IMG/VR virus record: IMGVR_UViG_3300029258_004661
Location: 1 to 58,937 of that record
Strand: one strand, 5' to 3'
Length of the DNA stretch: 58,937 bases
From: a virus
The notes under the pieces are model-generated. The model saw only the letters and a list, made by a program, of their open reading frames with translations. It did not search any database and was not told the DNA's origin. Positions 34,921-44,796 of the stretch are shown here, piece by piece; positions within the stretch are counted from its first letter, which is position 1, and each line of letters begins with the position of its first letter. The translations under genes were made by a program, and so were the position numbers.

Positions 34921-35460
34921 TTATTTTTTATCTGGCTCAATAACCTCAATGCCATCAATAATCGGCATAATGGCTTCGATTTGCTCCGTGCTTGCATCTT
35001 CTGGCAAATCATCATACGGCAGCGGAATGTATAAAATCGTTACCTCGCTATCAAGTAGCTCATTGAAGCACCTCTTGTTCTCTTCAAGTTCATCAAGAGC
35101 TTCCTTGTGTTTTTTGCGAAGCACTTTCTGTTCATCGGAAAACTCTACTAAATTGCCAACAATGGAGAAATTTCCTTTTTCGTCAACAATAGGCTTCCCG
35201 TTTTCATCCTTATCACAGAATTTTCGACACAAAATAGCATATTCAGAATCATAATCTTTAATGCCGGAAGGGGTCTTATTATACTCCTCAAGGGCCATCA
35301 ACTCGTCCCTAATGTAGATCCTATTTCTTGCGATCTTAAACTTAAGGTAGTTGTTGTCCTTTAGGACCGGCATGTCTTTGAAGGCCCGAAGGGCGGCGCT
35401 GATTTCACTTACCCTTCTCATCTTCAACGTTGTCTCTTTTACTGTAAATTTCTGTGTCAT
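34921..35460 (-). CDS. Helical protein of unknown function
   Basis: 179 residues, highly charged and helical (EISAALRAFKDMPVLKDNNYLKFK, EEYNKTPSGIKDYDSEYAIL, QKVLRKKHKEALDELEENKR). Ends with a Pro/Asp-rich stretch (YIPLPYDDLPEDAS). This plan recalls DUF1617-type phage proteins found near tail and lysis genes. No catalytic motif. It sits between a fibre gene and the lysis pair. Confidence 0.5.
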   Translation of the reverse strand: MTQKFTVKETTLKMRRVSEISAALRAFKDMPVLKDNNYLKFKIARNRIYIRDELMALEEYNKTPSGIKDYDSEYAILCRKFCDKDENGKPIVDEKGNFSIVGNLVEFSDEQKVLRKKHKEALDELEENKRCFNELLDSEVTILYIPLPYDDLPEDASTEQIEAIMPIIDGIEVIEPDKK

Positions 35461-35503
35461 ACCAAAGTTACCTCCTTACCAAATTAAAATTTTACAACAC
35501 CTA

Positions 35504-38224
35504 TTACAGAACGTTCACGACTGCTGGGCCACCAATTTCCCAATTTGTAGAATCGTTTCCAATATGATTGATATAAAATACAGTCTCGTATTCGGAGCCT
35601 GTCCACTTTTGGAAGTTTAAATAGCCTCCGGTTTGAACTAAGCGTGTTCCTTCGTTGCTAAAATATATCATTGGTGTCGAGTTATAAAACTCTATATTTC
35701 CGTTCAGCAAAAGCTTGACAAGATCTTTTGCCTCAGACTCTTCACTCACGCCGAGGTTAAGCATATCACTGAGATAATTCGTACTGTCCCCGGCTGTTTG
35801 ATTAATATTGCCAGTATGGACATGACCTATAGCGGCGTAATCAGAATCGTGATTATGAGTGGCATCGGCATAATTGGTATTACAAAATGTTGCAACTGCC
35901 TTTGAGGTTGGGGCCTCGTCATCGCTTGTACTCAGAAGGGTTGTTGAAAACTTGTTAATACCTGTGCCTTGCTCAAGGGTAACCTTTGAGTCTCCACCAA
36001 TGGCAAAAGCCGTGGTATAAGAAACTTCGCCAGTTTTTACATGGCGAATATCAAACTCAGAGCCACGCCCATCGCCGCTGTAACTTTCTGTGGCCCTCAT
36101 GCGGAGAACACCTGTTAGACGCCCCTGACCATTATCAAAGCCAGCATATACAACCTCGCCCAATGAATGCCCGTCGGCAGTGTAGCTTGGGCCATTGATT
36201 GCATTTCCAGCATGGAATAAATACAATGTTCCGCAATCAGTGGCGGTGTCACTGTATGAAAAAGCCCCGAGCATTGCAGCGGATTCTTTGACCGCCGATA
36301 TATGCCCATAGACCGGCCCATATTGCATATGGAGTGCCACTGCGCTCGGATTATCGGTAATAATCATGCATGGATCTGTAACCGTAGAAGAAATAAAACC
36401 TGCCCAAGTATCATTAACGGTAAAGCTGATTCGGCCATATGTTATTTCGGCTGAATCAACAACCTGCACCTTCGAGTTGCCTTCTGAGATTTCATCATGC
36501 GTATGGGTGCTGTCTGCATAGACCCCGGCATGGGTATGATCCGCTGTGGCATAATCAGAGTCATGATTATGGAAAGTATTCTCGAAAGTATTCCACTCGC
36601 CGTCATAATACTGGAGGGCACTTCCAGTCCAGCGAATCATGCCGCCAGAAACATTTGTGCCATCATAATTACCCGGCTTAATGCTGCTCGTAAAAGTTGC
36701 CCGATAATCATTCTCAAGCGTTAACGCCGCACTGAAAGGGGCTCCCGCCCCAGCATTCGGCGTTACACATATCATAAGCTTTGTACCAACGCCGCTACCG
36801 TTCCAGCTCTCAGTTGCTTGCGAGTACATACCAGCAGAGGCAACATACCCGGCCACGCTATGATAGCCGGAGATTATATATGCCCCAATCGTGTTGTCAA
36901 CTTCAATTTCGGAAGGTTCTTCCGCTGTGCCCTTGCTTCTGCCAACAGCCATGTAGGCATGATTATAACTCCCATCATCATGGCCAACAATAGCTGCCGC
37001 GGCCTGTCCATCATAATCAAGATGAAAATTATAAACAGGGTCAATACCAACTCCGAGCTTGCCACCACTAAAACGGGCAACCTCGGTGCCATTTTCCTTT
37101 ATGATAAATGGCGAGTTAGAGCTAAAGCCGTCAGCATAAATATCCCCATCAACATGGAGATCCTCATTAGTTGTATCCCAATAAAGCTTTGAACTCGAAG
37201 CATGCGCGGAGCTGCCATCGCTAAACTGAATTTCTCCCTCGTCGCCAGAAACAGCATAGTTAGAGTGTATGTGATCTGATGCAGCATAATCAGAGTCATG
37301 ATCGTGGTCGGTGTTTTCAAATGTCTTCCACTCGCCGTCATAATACTGGAGGGCACTTCCAGTCCACTGTATGGTGCCATCGTTAGTGCTATCAGCAGCA
37401 CCAAGCTGAACAGCCCCGGACACACGAAGCTTTTCATCCCCAAAAGTTGAATCGCCAACAACAACCTTTCCATTCCCGCCAATACCGAGAGCTGCAACGG
37501 CAGTTGGCGAGCCATTAGGGGTTGAGGAAATAATAAGTTCTGAGCCATGAGATTCGCTGTCCCAGTCTTCCGTTGCATACCCAATCATGGTTATGCCAGA
37601 TGGAAGCGTGGCCCCATCAAAGGCACCAAAGCTTATCATTCCAATGTAATCGTCATTCTGAATAGGGTCGGGGGAATCAATACTCCCCCTGATGTGGCCA
37701 AGACTTAACATTCCAGAGGCATAAAATGCATCGCTATACCCAATAGCGGCCAAGGGGGCATGGGCTCCATCAATAACAAGCTGGAGGTTTCCAAATACAG
37801 GAGCCAATGGGTTGTTTCCAAACCTGACCCCGCTAGCATCAATGGTTCCCCACTGAGTATTATCCGCTTTAAACTTAATTGCGCCACCACTGCCAGTATC
37901 TACTATCTCTACGCTGGTATCGCCCTCGGAGATAATATCATGGCTGTGAGCCGCATCAAAAACAGTTTGCCAAGCAACACCGTCGTCAATATATGTGTTG
38001 CCAGTACTATCGCCGGAATTAACATGAAAAATTCTCCCGGCAGCACCAGCCGCGGGCCTGCTGGCCAATGCCCCCACCTTCACAGAGCCGATAACGTGAT
38101 GGTTTGCGCCGTCACCAACAAAAATCTCTTTTGTATCTGTGGTGAAACCAGCCTCCCCGGCAGCTAGGGTAATCCCTCCAAGCTCTGACTCTGTCCCTCT
38201 TCTCAACTGTATTGTGTTAGACAT
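35504..38224 (-). CDS. Tail fibre protein with HxHD repeats
   Basis: 906 residues. The N-terminus (NTIQLRRGTESELGGITLAAG then EAGFTTDTKEIFVGDG) is the phage fibre attachment domain that recurs at 38306. The body has at least three modules ending WTGSALQYYDGEW followed by HDHDSDYA or HNHDSDYA, that is, HxHDSDYA motifs which in trimeric fibres line up to bind metal ions. Beta-strand and Gly/Asp-rich throughout, so probably a trimeric fibre with receptor-binding tip. No chaperone domain is seen at the C-terminus (ends GGPAVVNVL). Confidence 0.75.
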   Translation of the reverse strand: MSNTIQLRRGTESELGGITLAAGEAGFTTDTKEIFVGDGANHHVIGSVKVGALASRPAAGAAGRIFHVNSGDSTGNTYIDDGVAWQTVFDAAHSHDIISEGDTSVEIVDTGSGGAIKFKADNTQWGTIDASGVRFGNNPLAPVFGNLQLVIDGAHAPLAAIGYSDAFYASGMLSLGHIRGSIDSPDPIQNDDYIGMISFGAFDGATLPSGITMIGYATEDWDSESHGSELIISSTPNGSPTAVAALGIGGNGKVVVGDSTFGDEKLRVSGAVQLGAADSTNDGTIQWTGSALQYYDGEWKTFENTDHDHDSDYAASDHIHSNYAVSGDEGEIQFSDGSSAHASSSKLYWDTTNEDLHVDGDIYADGFSSNSPFIIKENGTEVARFSGGKLGVGIDPVYNFHLDYDGQAAAAIVGHDDGSYNHAYMAVGRSKGTAEEPSEIEVDNTIGAYIISGYHSVAGYVASAGMYSQATESWNGSGVGTKLMICVTPNAGAGAPFSAALTLENDYRATFTSSIKPGNYDGTNVSGGMIRWTGSALQYYDGEWNTFENTFHNHDSDYATADHTHAGVYADSTHTHDEISEGNSKVQVVDSAEITYGRISFTVNDTWAGFISSTVTDPCMIITDNPSAVALHMQYGPVYGHISAVKESAAMLGAFSYSDTATDCGTLYLFHAGNAINGPSYTADGHSLGEVVYAGFDNGQGRLTGVLRMRATESYSGDGRGSEFDIRHVKTGEVSYTTAFAIGGDSKVTLEQGTGINKFSTTLLSTSDDEAPTSKAVATFCNTNYADATHNHDSDYAAIGHVHTGNINQTAGDSTNYLSDMLNLGVSEESEAKDLVKLLLNGNIEFYNSTPMIYFSNEGTRLVQTGGYLNFQKWTGSEYETVFYINHIGNDSTNWEIGGPAVVNVL

Positions 38225-38305
38225 CACATTATCCTTCCAAAAAGGGTTGGCCCTAGCGGGGCTAAATATTTAAACCCCGCTAAGGATTATTAAACCCCCG
38301 AAAAA

Positions 38306-39562
38306 CTAAACGAAGGAGCCGCCGTCAATATCGCCAACCTCAAGCACACCATTGGAATGCTTAATGGTGCTGTTGTCCACTTCAACCCCGGCCCCGTCAG
38401 CGCCCACTGCCAAGGGGGCAATGGTATCGCCAGTGCTGGTATCCGCTTTGATTTCAATGCCATGATTGGAGCCATCAAACTGCAAACCGCCATCCGCTTC
38501 AAGGTTAATGCGAATGTCATTTGAATTTTCCTCAAGACCATAGTCGGTATCAATGAAATCGGTAACATCAACGGCAATATCATCGGAATCAACATCAACG
38601 CCGTCCCCTGCCCCGACGTGAAGAATACTGCCATCTTTGGTCAGGCCGTTGCCAGCCGTTATTCCGGCCAAGCCACCAAATTCATCCCAGGAGGAACCAT
38701 CCCACCGTTGCCATGTGCCGCTATCACGGTCCCAGCAAAGTGCGCCTTCCCCCTCCTCAGAGACATCGTAGGCAACCTCAAAAGAATCGCCATCATATTC
38801 AACAATGTCATTACCCTCAAGCCCATCAATTGAGCCAAAATTGGCATGGGCATTTGTTGAGTCCGTCATGATGTAGCGGGCACCGGTATCCGGGGAACCA
38901 CCAGGATCAAGGGTATCATCCACCTGAATATCAAGCACATCCGCCTGGATATCAAGCCCCGCAATTGCGAGGTCAATGGTGTTCTGGATTTTCTGTGCCG
39001 ACCAGAGATCCGTTGAGCTGCTGCCAGCATCGCTGACCTTTACACCAGAATCATCAAGGCCGCCGGTAGTATCGGCAAAGGTGGCAATGTTGCCAACAGC
39101 ACTTGAGGCCGGATGCTCTTGATGGATTGAGTCATCATCAAGATGCCCCCGTACATCAGATGCCGTGGCCACATTTGCCCCATCATTTACCTGCGTGACA
39201 TAGCCGCTTTCATCAACCTCGGAAGCCGCAACCCGCTGATAGCTGGTGCCATCATCAATATCGTCCAGGTCTCCACTGAGGTCTCCAATGTTGGAAACGC
39301 CAATTTTAACCCACTGTGCCCCATCATCAAGAAATGTATCCCCGGCATCATCGCCGTCTGTTTGGTGAAAAATTCTCCCGGCAACGCCAGCCGCGGGCTT
39401 ATTGGCGACAACATCAACCTTGACAGAGCCAATCAGGTTATTGCTGGCTCCGTCACCAATGTAAACCTCCTTGGTGTCTGTGGTGAAACCCAACTCACCA
39501 GCCGCCAAAGTAATGCCATTGAGCTCCGCCTTTGTACCTCTTTTTACTTGAAAAACCGGCAT
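38306..39562 (-). CDS. Second tail fibre protein
   Basis: 418 residues. The first 90 residues align with those of the 35504 fibre (LNGITLAAGELGFTTDTKEV against LGGITLAAGEAGFTTDTKEI; KPAAGVAGRIFHQTDGDDAG against RPAAGAAGRIFHVNSGDSTG). The remainder is acidic and Asp-rich with DNA-level repeats of short strands (DGSILHVGAGDGVDVDSDDI). Ends DGGSFV, close to the end of the 39604 protein (DMGSFV), hinting at a common C-terminal assembly tag. Likely partner or alternative fibre. Confidence 0.7.
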   Translation of the reverse strand: MPVFQVKRGTKAELNGITLAAGELGFTTDTKEVYIGDGASNNLIGSVKVDVVANKPAAGVAGRIFHQTDGDDAGDTFLDDGAQWVKIGVSNIGDLSGDLDDIDDGTSYQRVAASEVDESGYVTQVNDGANVATASDVRGHLDDDSIHQEHPASSAVGNIATFADTTGGLDDSGVKVSDAGSSSTDLWSAQKIQNTIDLAIAGLDIQADVLDIQVDDTLDPGGSPDTGARYIMTDSTNAHANFGSIDGLEGNDIVEYDGDSFEVAYDVSEEGEGALCWDRDSGTWQRWDGSSWDEFGGLAGITAGNGLTKDGSILHVGAGDGVDVDSDDIAVDVTDFIDTDYGLEENSNDIRINLEADGGLQFDGSNHGIEIKADTSTGDTIAPLAVGADGAGVEVDNSTIKHSNGVLEVGDIDGGSFV

Positions 39563-39603
39563 AATTTTAACCCCCTATTGAAGATTAATAAGTTAATAAA
39601 AAC

Positions 39604-39912
39604 TCATACAAAAGAACCCATATCTAAATTATCAGGAATGGTAGCTTCAGACCAAGAGCCATCCCCGCGAAAAAATTTATCCGTTTCTCCGGTAAGCTTC
39701 GGCATCAAACCATGCGCCGACACAGATACATCAAGATTCGTACTGTCATCTGGCACAGCAAGAGCATCAAGCTTTAAGGGGTCACTCCCACCATTTGCAT
39801 GCCCTGTGGAATGAAAAATGAGGGCATATCTTGAGTCATGATTGTGGTTCAGCGGAGCATAAGAACCGCCGCCACCGCTTCCAAAATAATTGACCGGCTT
39901 AACTCTTGCCAT
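39604..39912 (-). CDS. Short fibre protein with HNHD motif
   Basis: 102 residues. It contains YAPLNHNHDSRYA, one HxHDSxYA unit as in the large fibre, and ends NLDMGSFV, matching the tail of the 38306 protein. Small enough to be a fibre tip or adaptor, or a remnant fibre made by recombination. Ribosome site GGAGG is in front of the start. Confidence 0.6.
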   Translation of the reverse strand: MARVKPVNYFGSGGGGSYAPLNHNHDSRYALIFHSTGHANGGSDPLKLDALAVPDDSTNLDVSVSAHGLMPKLTGETDKFFRGDGSWSEATIPDNLDMGSFV

Positions 39913-39926
39913 GATATACCTCCATA

Positions 39927-40397
39927 TTAATCAACGGTTTCAAACGCGATTTCCATTGTGACATCGCCAATGGGGTTGACGGCATCATTATTCCTAAACC
40001 AGGCATAAAACATATTATCAGGGATGTCGTCAGCGTTTCTCACAACGAGGTCCATTAGCCAGCTATCTGACATTGACAATACCTCGCCCTCATAGGCAAT
40101 AATTTCGTTGATAGTATCAAGGCATGTCATGTCGCCGCGGTTGAGAATGCTGAAATCGAAATCTTCAGAATTACATGACAAAGAGATTTTGAGAAATTTC
40201 ATAACATCTGCATTTCCAGCATAATCACGATCTTCATCCGTAACCGATGTTTTAAGGTTTGAAATTTCAAATCTGACAAGCTCCGAACTCTCGCCGGTGG
40301 CATCAACGCTTGGGTTAAATGTGTATGCCTGTATCACTCGGCTAATCTCTGCCATATAATTATCTGAAACGTGATGGATTACGGTGGCCGTGATCAT
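39927..40397 (-). CDS. Structural-cassette protein, unknown
   Basis: 156 residues, mostly strands (TATVIHHVSDNYMAEISRVI, ELVRFEISNLKTSV, PIGDVTMEIAFETVD), three Cys. It lies between fibre genes, with 12 bases to the neighbour, and has a clear AAGGAGG ahead of its start. Most likely a virion surface or fibre-adaptor protein. Family not recognised. Confidence 0.5.
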   Translation of the reverse strand: MITATVIHHVSDNYMAEISRVIQAYTFNPSVDATGESSELVRFEISNLKTSVTDEDRDYAGNADVMKFLKISLSCNSEDFDFSILNRGDMTCLDTINEIIAYEGEVLSMSDSWLMDLVVRNADDIPDNMFYAWFRNNDAVNPIGDVTMEIAFETVD

Positions 40398-40409
40398 GGC
40401 AAAACCTCC

Positions 40410-40808
40410 TTATAATAATGTTGAGAGCATTATAACAATGTCATCGCAAATGTCAAGCAATTCCGCAATATCGGAAGTGGAATCACCACCGGAAGAGAAA
40501 AACCCTTCCGGTACAACTTCATAATTCATACTCTTTCCATAGGGGAAATAATCATCGTGGACAACATTTGCGATCCACTCGCCAAGCTGGTCAGGAGTAA
40601 AGCTTAGCGTATAGAAGCCAGTGCCTACACCCTTTTCCTGAATAGACCAATCAACAGCGCCCGTACCATCAACTCTGCCATCACCATCAGGATCAAGAAT
40701 AGTGACAGCAAAGCTTGTAGAGTCAATTCCGCCTACCATATTGAACGTAGCCCGGTCTACAACCGGAAAGCTATCGTGTATTTCATTATTAATCAGTGCA
40801 TAGTTCAT
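40410..40808 (-). CDS. Structural-cassette protein, unknown
   Basis: 132 residues. N-terminus MNYALINNEIHDSFPVVDRATF, then a possible Ig-like segment (FAVTILDPDGDGRVDG, GTGFYTLSFTPDQLGEWIANVVHD) which resembles a domain seen in phage minor structural proteins. C-terminus is a hydrophobic helix ending ILLDICDDIVIMLSTLL-like. No family name given. Confidence 0.45.
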   Translation of the reverse strand: MNYALINNEIHDSFPVVDRATFNMVGGIDSTSFAVTILDPDGDGRVDGTGAVDWSIQEKGVGTGFYTLSFTPDQLGEWIANVVHDDYFPYGKSMNYEVVPEGFFSSGGDSTSDIAELLDICDDIVIMLSTLL

Positions 40809-40827
40809 TAATTAAGCCCACTATGTG

Positions 40828-41730
40828 TTATGCAGTTCTCAATCTACTCATTGATAGGCCAAGTTTAAACTCCCAAGCATGGTCTGGCAAACCAGTCTTC
40901 ATGGTTATTTTTAATCTCATTCCATGCCCCCACAAATCTTCATCCTCAGTTGATAGAAGACAACCGCTGCAATTACCCATCAAAGGCCAATCATTTGCAA
41001 AGCGATGAAAAACATATTCATATATGAAAATATTATAACGACCATCTCCGGCAGGAGCAGGTGTTATATTTTCAAATTTTTTCGTCACGCTATTCCATTC
41101 CGCATTCCAAAAAGCAACAGGAGATAGATAAGATCCATCAGTTTGCTGAACATCGGGCATATAAACTAAACCACCGTCATGCTCTGAAAGATCTGAAAGT
41201 ATTTCTACCTCTCCAGTACTATCAATTGCTGGAATAACCATAATGCCAGCATAAAGTTTATAGTCTGTGTTGGTTCCATCCATAGATATTTGTGTGGCCC
41301 GCGAAACTATTTCAACAGACCCACAATCTTCATTTTGGCAATTACTGTGTGATTCATACCCTTCATTTATACTGGTGGTGTTTGCAATGGTATTAAAATC
41401 AACATAAATAGTGGCTTCAGTACTATCGCCAAGCTCGTGCTTGTAATATATTCTTTGACCATTTCCAACATCATCAACATCCGAAGGATCATCGCCGCGG
41501 CCAGTAAAGTTGGTAGTGAGTCCTGGCAATTTTGAACTTGAATGAGACCTCACCTTACCCGTAACGGAATCAACCGGAACAACCTCTTTCACCTCCCCAA
41601 TGATAACGGACTTTAAAGGGTCAATCTCATGGATGTTATTGTTGGGGCAAACGGTGGGCACCTCCGGGCTCCATGTCTCGATGTAGCCGCCCTCGGTGTT
41701 GCAATAAACCCGCCAGTTATAAACAGTCAT
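40828..41730 (-). CDS. Structural-cassette protein with N-terminal Cys pair
   Basis: 300 residues. Starts MTVYNWRVYCNTEGGYIETW and CPNNNIHEID; this opening (aromatic strand, Cys, acidic turn, CPNxxxH) resembles short domains at the start of other phage virion proteins. The rest is beta with GDSTEATIYVDFNTIANTTSIN and a C-terminal LKITMKTGLPDHAWEFKLGLSM strand pair. Likely exterior virion protein. Confidence 0.5.
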   Translation of the reverse strand: MTVYNWRVYCNTEGGYIETWSPEVPTVCPNNNIHEIDPLKSVIIGEVKEVVPVDSVTGKVRSHSSSKLPGLTTNFTGRGDDPSDVDDVGNGQRIYYKHELGDSTEATIYVDFNTIANTTSINEGYESHSNCQNEDCGSVEIVSRATQISMDGTNTDYKLYAGIMVIPAIDSTGEVEILSDLSEHDGGLVYMPDVQQTDGSYLSPVAFWNAEWNSVTKKFENITPAPAGDGRYNIFIYEYVFHRFANDWPLMGNCSGCLLSTEDEDLWGHGMRLKITMKTGLPDHAWEFKLGLSMSRLRTA

Positions 41731-41747
41731 GGCCTGCCACCCTCTCG

Positions 41748-42902
41748 TTAAAATACAAGGTTCATTGAGGATAAATACACCTTGCCCCCAGCATTTTCAG
41801 CCTTCGCCTGCAACTCAAAAACAGACTCCCCCGAAGGAAGGTTGGCAAGGGAATTATCTGTTACTATTTTCCAGTTGGCACCATTTGGGAATTGCCAAAG
41901 ATAGCCAACCTTTGTCATAGAGGCCACAACGTTACTGCCGTGCGTCAGGTCCACTAATTGAAAGTGTCCAGTTTGATTAAACGGTATTTTCACCGCCACC
42001 TTAAAGGCCGTTGGCGCCCATATATTATTAGTGCCCCGAAAGATAAACTGGCGAACCGACTTCCAAGATGTAGCCTCTATTTCCTGATATGGGTTGGAGC
42101 CGTCAGAGATTGCAAAATTTATCTCATGCGGGAACTTGTCATTGTAGGCTTTGGCGCTCTGCTGGGTAATCAGGGCGGTGGCGCTGTCCGATGACATATT
42201 ATCCTGATCCAGCACTGACCTGATCTTATTTCCATCACCGGCAAAAACAAAGTAGCCAGAGCCATCATGCCCCACCCGGAAATACTCTGTTGGGGTCAAG
42301 CCAGCAAGAAACAAAAGCTCTTTTCGTATTTTGTGAACCCCGTCACCGAATATTCCAAGTAACTGTCCATCCCCGCTATCAGAGATAACAACATACTGGT
42401 CAGAGGTAGAGCCGCCAAGCTGCGTCACCTGCTTCATGAGGTTAAGGTACAGAGCCCTGGCATCTGTGCCATAAACAGATATACTGGCATTACCGCTGCT
42501 TCTTTGAATAACCACATAGCCAGTGCCAGCAACATTTCGGAGAATGAGGGTGCCGTTTTTTAAATCAAGATCATCCCCCTCAACCTTTGGTGTAATGACA
42601 CCGCCTTCCCGGTCAAATTTTGAATCACCAGCAAGATCTTGATAGGGCGATTCATAACTTATGTGGGAAATTCCATCAGTAGTATCAAGGTAGTTTGTCC
42701 CATCGCTACTTACGCTAAGGGTTGTGTTTTCGACAAGATCTTTTAAGTCGTTGGAATCAAAAATCTTTGATATGGGAAACAAACTATCTATGCTGTCTTC
42801 ACATAGCACTAGTTGCTCAGAGGGTTGGATTGACAACCCCAAATCGTCAATCCAAACCTCTGTGCTATCATTGTTCAGTACAACTACAAGCGGATTTGCC
42901 AT
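41748..42902 (-). CDS. Virion surface protein, paralogue of the 42922 product
   Basis: 384 residues. N-terminal 85 residues align with those of the next gene upstream (VVVLNNDSTEVWIDDLGLSI against VIIKNNDSTDIEIPDLGIIG; LKDLVENTTLSVSSDGTNYL against LRTLVENGDLVVNDGSDDLS), so both carry the same attachment domain with different distal parts. The rest is beta-rich (GTLILRNVAGTGYVVIQRSS, YFRVGHDGSGYFVFAGDG). Probably an alternative or accessory fibre. Confidence 0.6.
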   Translation of the reverse strand: MANPLVVVLNNDSTEVWIDDLGLSIQPSEQLVLCEDSIDSLFPISKIFDSNDLKDLVENTTLSVSSDGTNYLDTTDGISHISYESPYQDLAGDSKFDREGGVITPKVEGDDLDLKNGTLILRNVAGTGYVVIQRSSGNASISVYGTDARALYLNLMKQVTQLGGSTSDQYVVISDSGDGQLLGIFGDGVHKIRKELLFLAGLTPTEYFRVGHDGSGYFVFAGDGNKIRSVLDQDNMSSDSATALITQQSAKAYNDKFPHEINFAISDGSNPYQEIEATSWKSVRQFIFRGTNNIWAPTAFKVAVKIPFNQTGHFQLVDLTHGSNVVASMTKVGYLWQFPNGANWKIVTDNSLANLPSGESVFELQAKAENAGGKVYLSSMNLVF

Positions 42903-42921
42903 TACATTCCTACCACATTAT

Positions 42922-44334
42922 TTATTTCTTTTCGTACGCATACCATATGGTCACGACCGGGTTTCTCGGCGTAACACTGCTTGTCAGGCCACACTGTAAA
43001 AAACTCCCTGCATCAATAGATTCATCAATGGTATCGTCGTGATCGCCCTGCGCGGAAGAAATGGCCAGCGTAAAAAGGTTTATGGCAACATCATCCTTTC
43101 TTACAATAAGGGTGCCTGTACTGACATTGCTTAATTGACAGCTAATGCCGGTAATGCATACATCCTTATGGAATCTTGGGCCAGATTGATTGGCAGGAAC
43201 TTCACCAGAAAGCAAATAGGCGTTTGCACTGTTGCCTTGCCTGCTGAAGCTCATTGTCATTCTGGCCTTTGAGAGCCATTTGCCTCTTGTGCCATCATAG
43301 ACATATTCAATACCGTCAGCATCAACATGGACCTGACCATTGGCAAGGCTAACGCTGGGGAACGTGGCGTTAGGAACAAGCCTGAAACCAGCTTGCGTAC
43401 CACCGCCGTTGTCAATCTCAACGGGGCCGGAATCTGCCGTAATGGCGCGGCCTGCACCAGCACCGCCTTCATCATACGCCTCATCCAACGTATTGCTTTC
43501 CGCGGCACTGGTAATTGCATCGCTGAGCTCGCTAATGGCCGTCTCAGCATCACACGGAGAGCTTGGTACATTCGGATACGTACCTTCAACATCAATTTCG
43601 CTGGCATCGTGCTTGCCGGCTCCACCGTCAAAGTGGCCGCTGTAATCAATGTCGCCCATTTTCAGCCATGTATCGGTGGGGCCATCATACACATACTGGG
43701 CGTCATTGCCATCGCCGTCATCATTGACGTTAACAAGGGTCTGGTCAGCAGATTCCGTGGTGTCGGCCCATGCACCACTATCAAATACATGGATATTTTC
43801 GGTGGCATGATCCAGGTTAATAACCCGGTCGCCCTCGGCAACATCCCCATCATCAACCCATGCGGCCCCATTCCATTTGTAGTATTTGTCATCGTCGGTA
43901 TCAACATAAACATCGCCAACATTTGAGGCCGTGGCATCGCTGGCAATGTCAAGAACACGATATAAGACAGGCGCAACAAAACTTGGATCCCCAAAGGCCG
44001 GTTTGTTCGTCAAATTATTCCAATGGATTTCTGCCTGCCCAGAGCCCTGAAGCTGTGCTCTTGTATAGAACGTGTCCATGAGGTATTGCTGGCGAACAAT
44101 AGTTAAATACAGAACGCCATCTGCGGCACTCAGGTCGTCTGAGCCATCATTCACAACAAGATCGCCATTTTCAACCAATGTGCGGAGATCATCACTACCA
44201 GCAATTTCAGGATATGTTTCCTGATTACTTAGCGTTATTTGATCTCCAGCGGGGACACCAATGATTCCAAGATCAGGTATTTCAATGTCCGTGGAATCAT
44301 TGTTTTTAATAATGACAGTATGCATTATGGCCAT
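42922..44334 (-). CDS. Virion surface/fibre protein
   Basis: 470 residues, AAAGGAG at proper spacing. It has three parts: the N-terminal attachment domain shared with 41748; a middle with repeated DVYVDTDDDKYYKWNGAAWV-type strands, as seen in many fibres; and a C-terminal domain (IEYVYDGTRGKWLSKARMTM, then GEVPANQSGPRFHKDVCITG) that is shared with the whole of the 44350 protein. Asp-rich and trimer-like. Role in adsorption inferred. Confidence 0.65.
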   Translation of the reverse strand: MAIMHTVIIKNNDSTDIEIPDLGIIGVPAGDQITLSNQETYPEIAGSDDLRTLVENGDLVVNDGSDDLSAADGVLYLTIVRQQYLMDTFYTRAQLQGSGQAEIHWNNLTNKPAFGDPSFVAPVLYRVLDIASDATASNVGDVYVDTDDDKYYKWNGAAWVDDGDVAEGDRVINLDHATENIHVFDSGAWADTTESADQTLVNVNDDGDGNDAQYVYDGPTDTWLKMGDIDYSGHFDGGAGKHDASEIDVEGTYPNVPSSPCDAETAISELSDAITSAAESNTLDEAYDEGGAGAGRAITADSGPVEIDNGGGTQAGFRLVPNATFPSVSLANGQVHVDADGIEYVYDGTRGKWLSKARMTMSFSRQGNSANAYLLSGEVPANQSGPRFHKDVCITGISCQLSNVSTGTLIVRKDDVAINLFTLAISSAQGDHDDTIDESIDAGSFLQCGLTSSVTPRNPVVTIWYAYEKK

Positions 44335-44349
44335 ATCAATTTCTCCTTT

Positions 44350-44796
44350 CTAATTTTCTCGCCACGCTACCGTGGCTTGCAAGACCGGAAAATCTACATT
44401 TCCAGAAATCGGCTCACAATTACAGCCAAGCCAATCATCTTCAGAAAGCAAATCACTCAGGTTTTCGAGCTTACCAAAATTAACACCAGATAAAACAATT
44501 TGACGTACCAAGGAATCGTTATTTTTATAAAGATTAAAATTTGCATTTGCATTGTTTTGACAGCGAACAGAAAGAGAAACTAATATTCCATTTTTTTCTA
44601 CTAGCGGCCCATTGACATTAGTGTGTAACTCGGCAATGAATTGCATTGCTGTAGCGCAACCTATATTTCTATGGTCAATGGCAAAGGTGTAGGTCCGCAT
44701 ATTGACACTAAGCCATAATGCCCTAGTTGGGTCATACAAGTAAGGAAGGCCGTCAATGCGGCGAACCAAATCAGGATTTATATTATCCTGTAACAT
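44350..44796 (-). CDS. Stand-alone copy of the fibre C-terminal domain
   Basis: 148 residues. PYLYDPTRALWLSVNMRTYTF aligns with VYDGTRGKWLSKARMTMSF of the next gene, and NVNGPLVEKNGILVSLSVRC with NQSGPRFHKDVCITGISCQL. It therefore represents the same jelly-roll-like domain without the shaft. Could decorate the capsid or baseplate. Overlaps the upstream 79-residue gene by one base. Confidence 0.6.
   Translation of the reverse strand: MLQDNINPDLVRRIDGLPYLYDPTRALWLSVNMRTYTFAIDHRNIGCATAMQFIAELHTNVNGPLVEKNGILVSLSVRCQNNANANFNLYKNNDSLVRQIVLSGVNFGKLENLSDLLSEDDWLGCNCEPISGNVDFPVLQATVAWREN

Noticed and set aside
43327-43926. Long plus-strand frame (199 codons), and others such as 24239-24829 and 26695-27726
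   Set aside because: They mirror strongly coding minus-strand genes of higher G+C, lack ribosome sites and give no recognisable domains.
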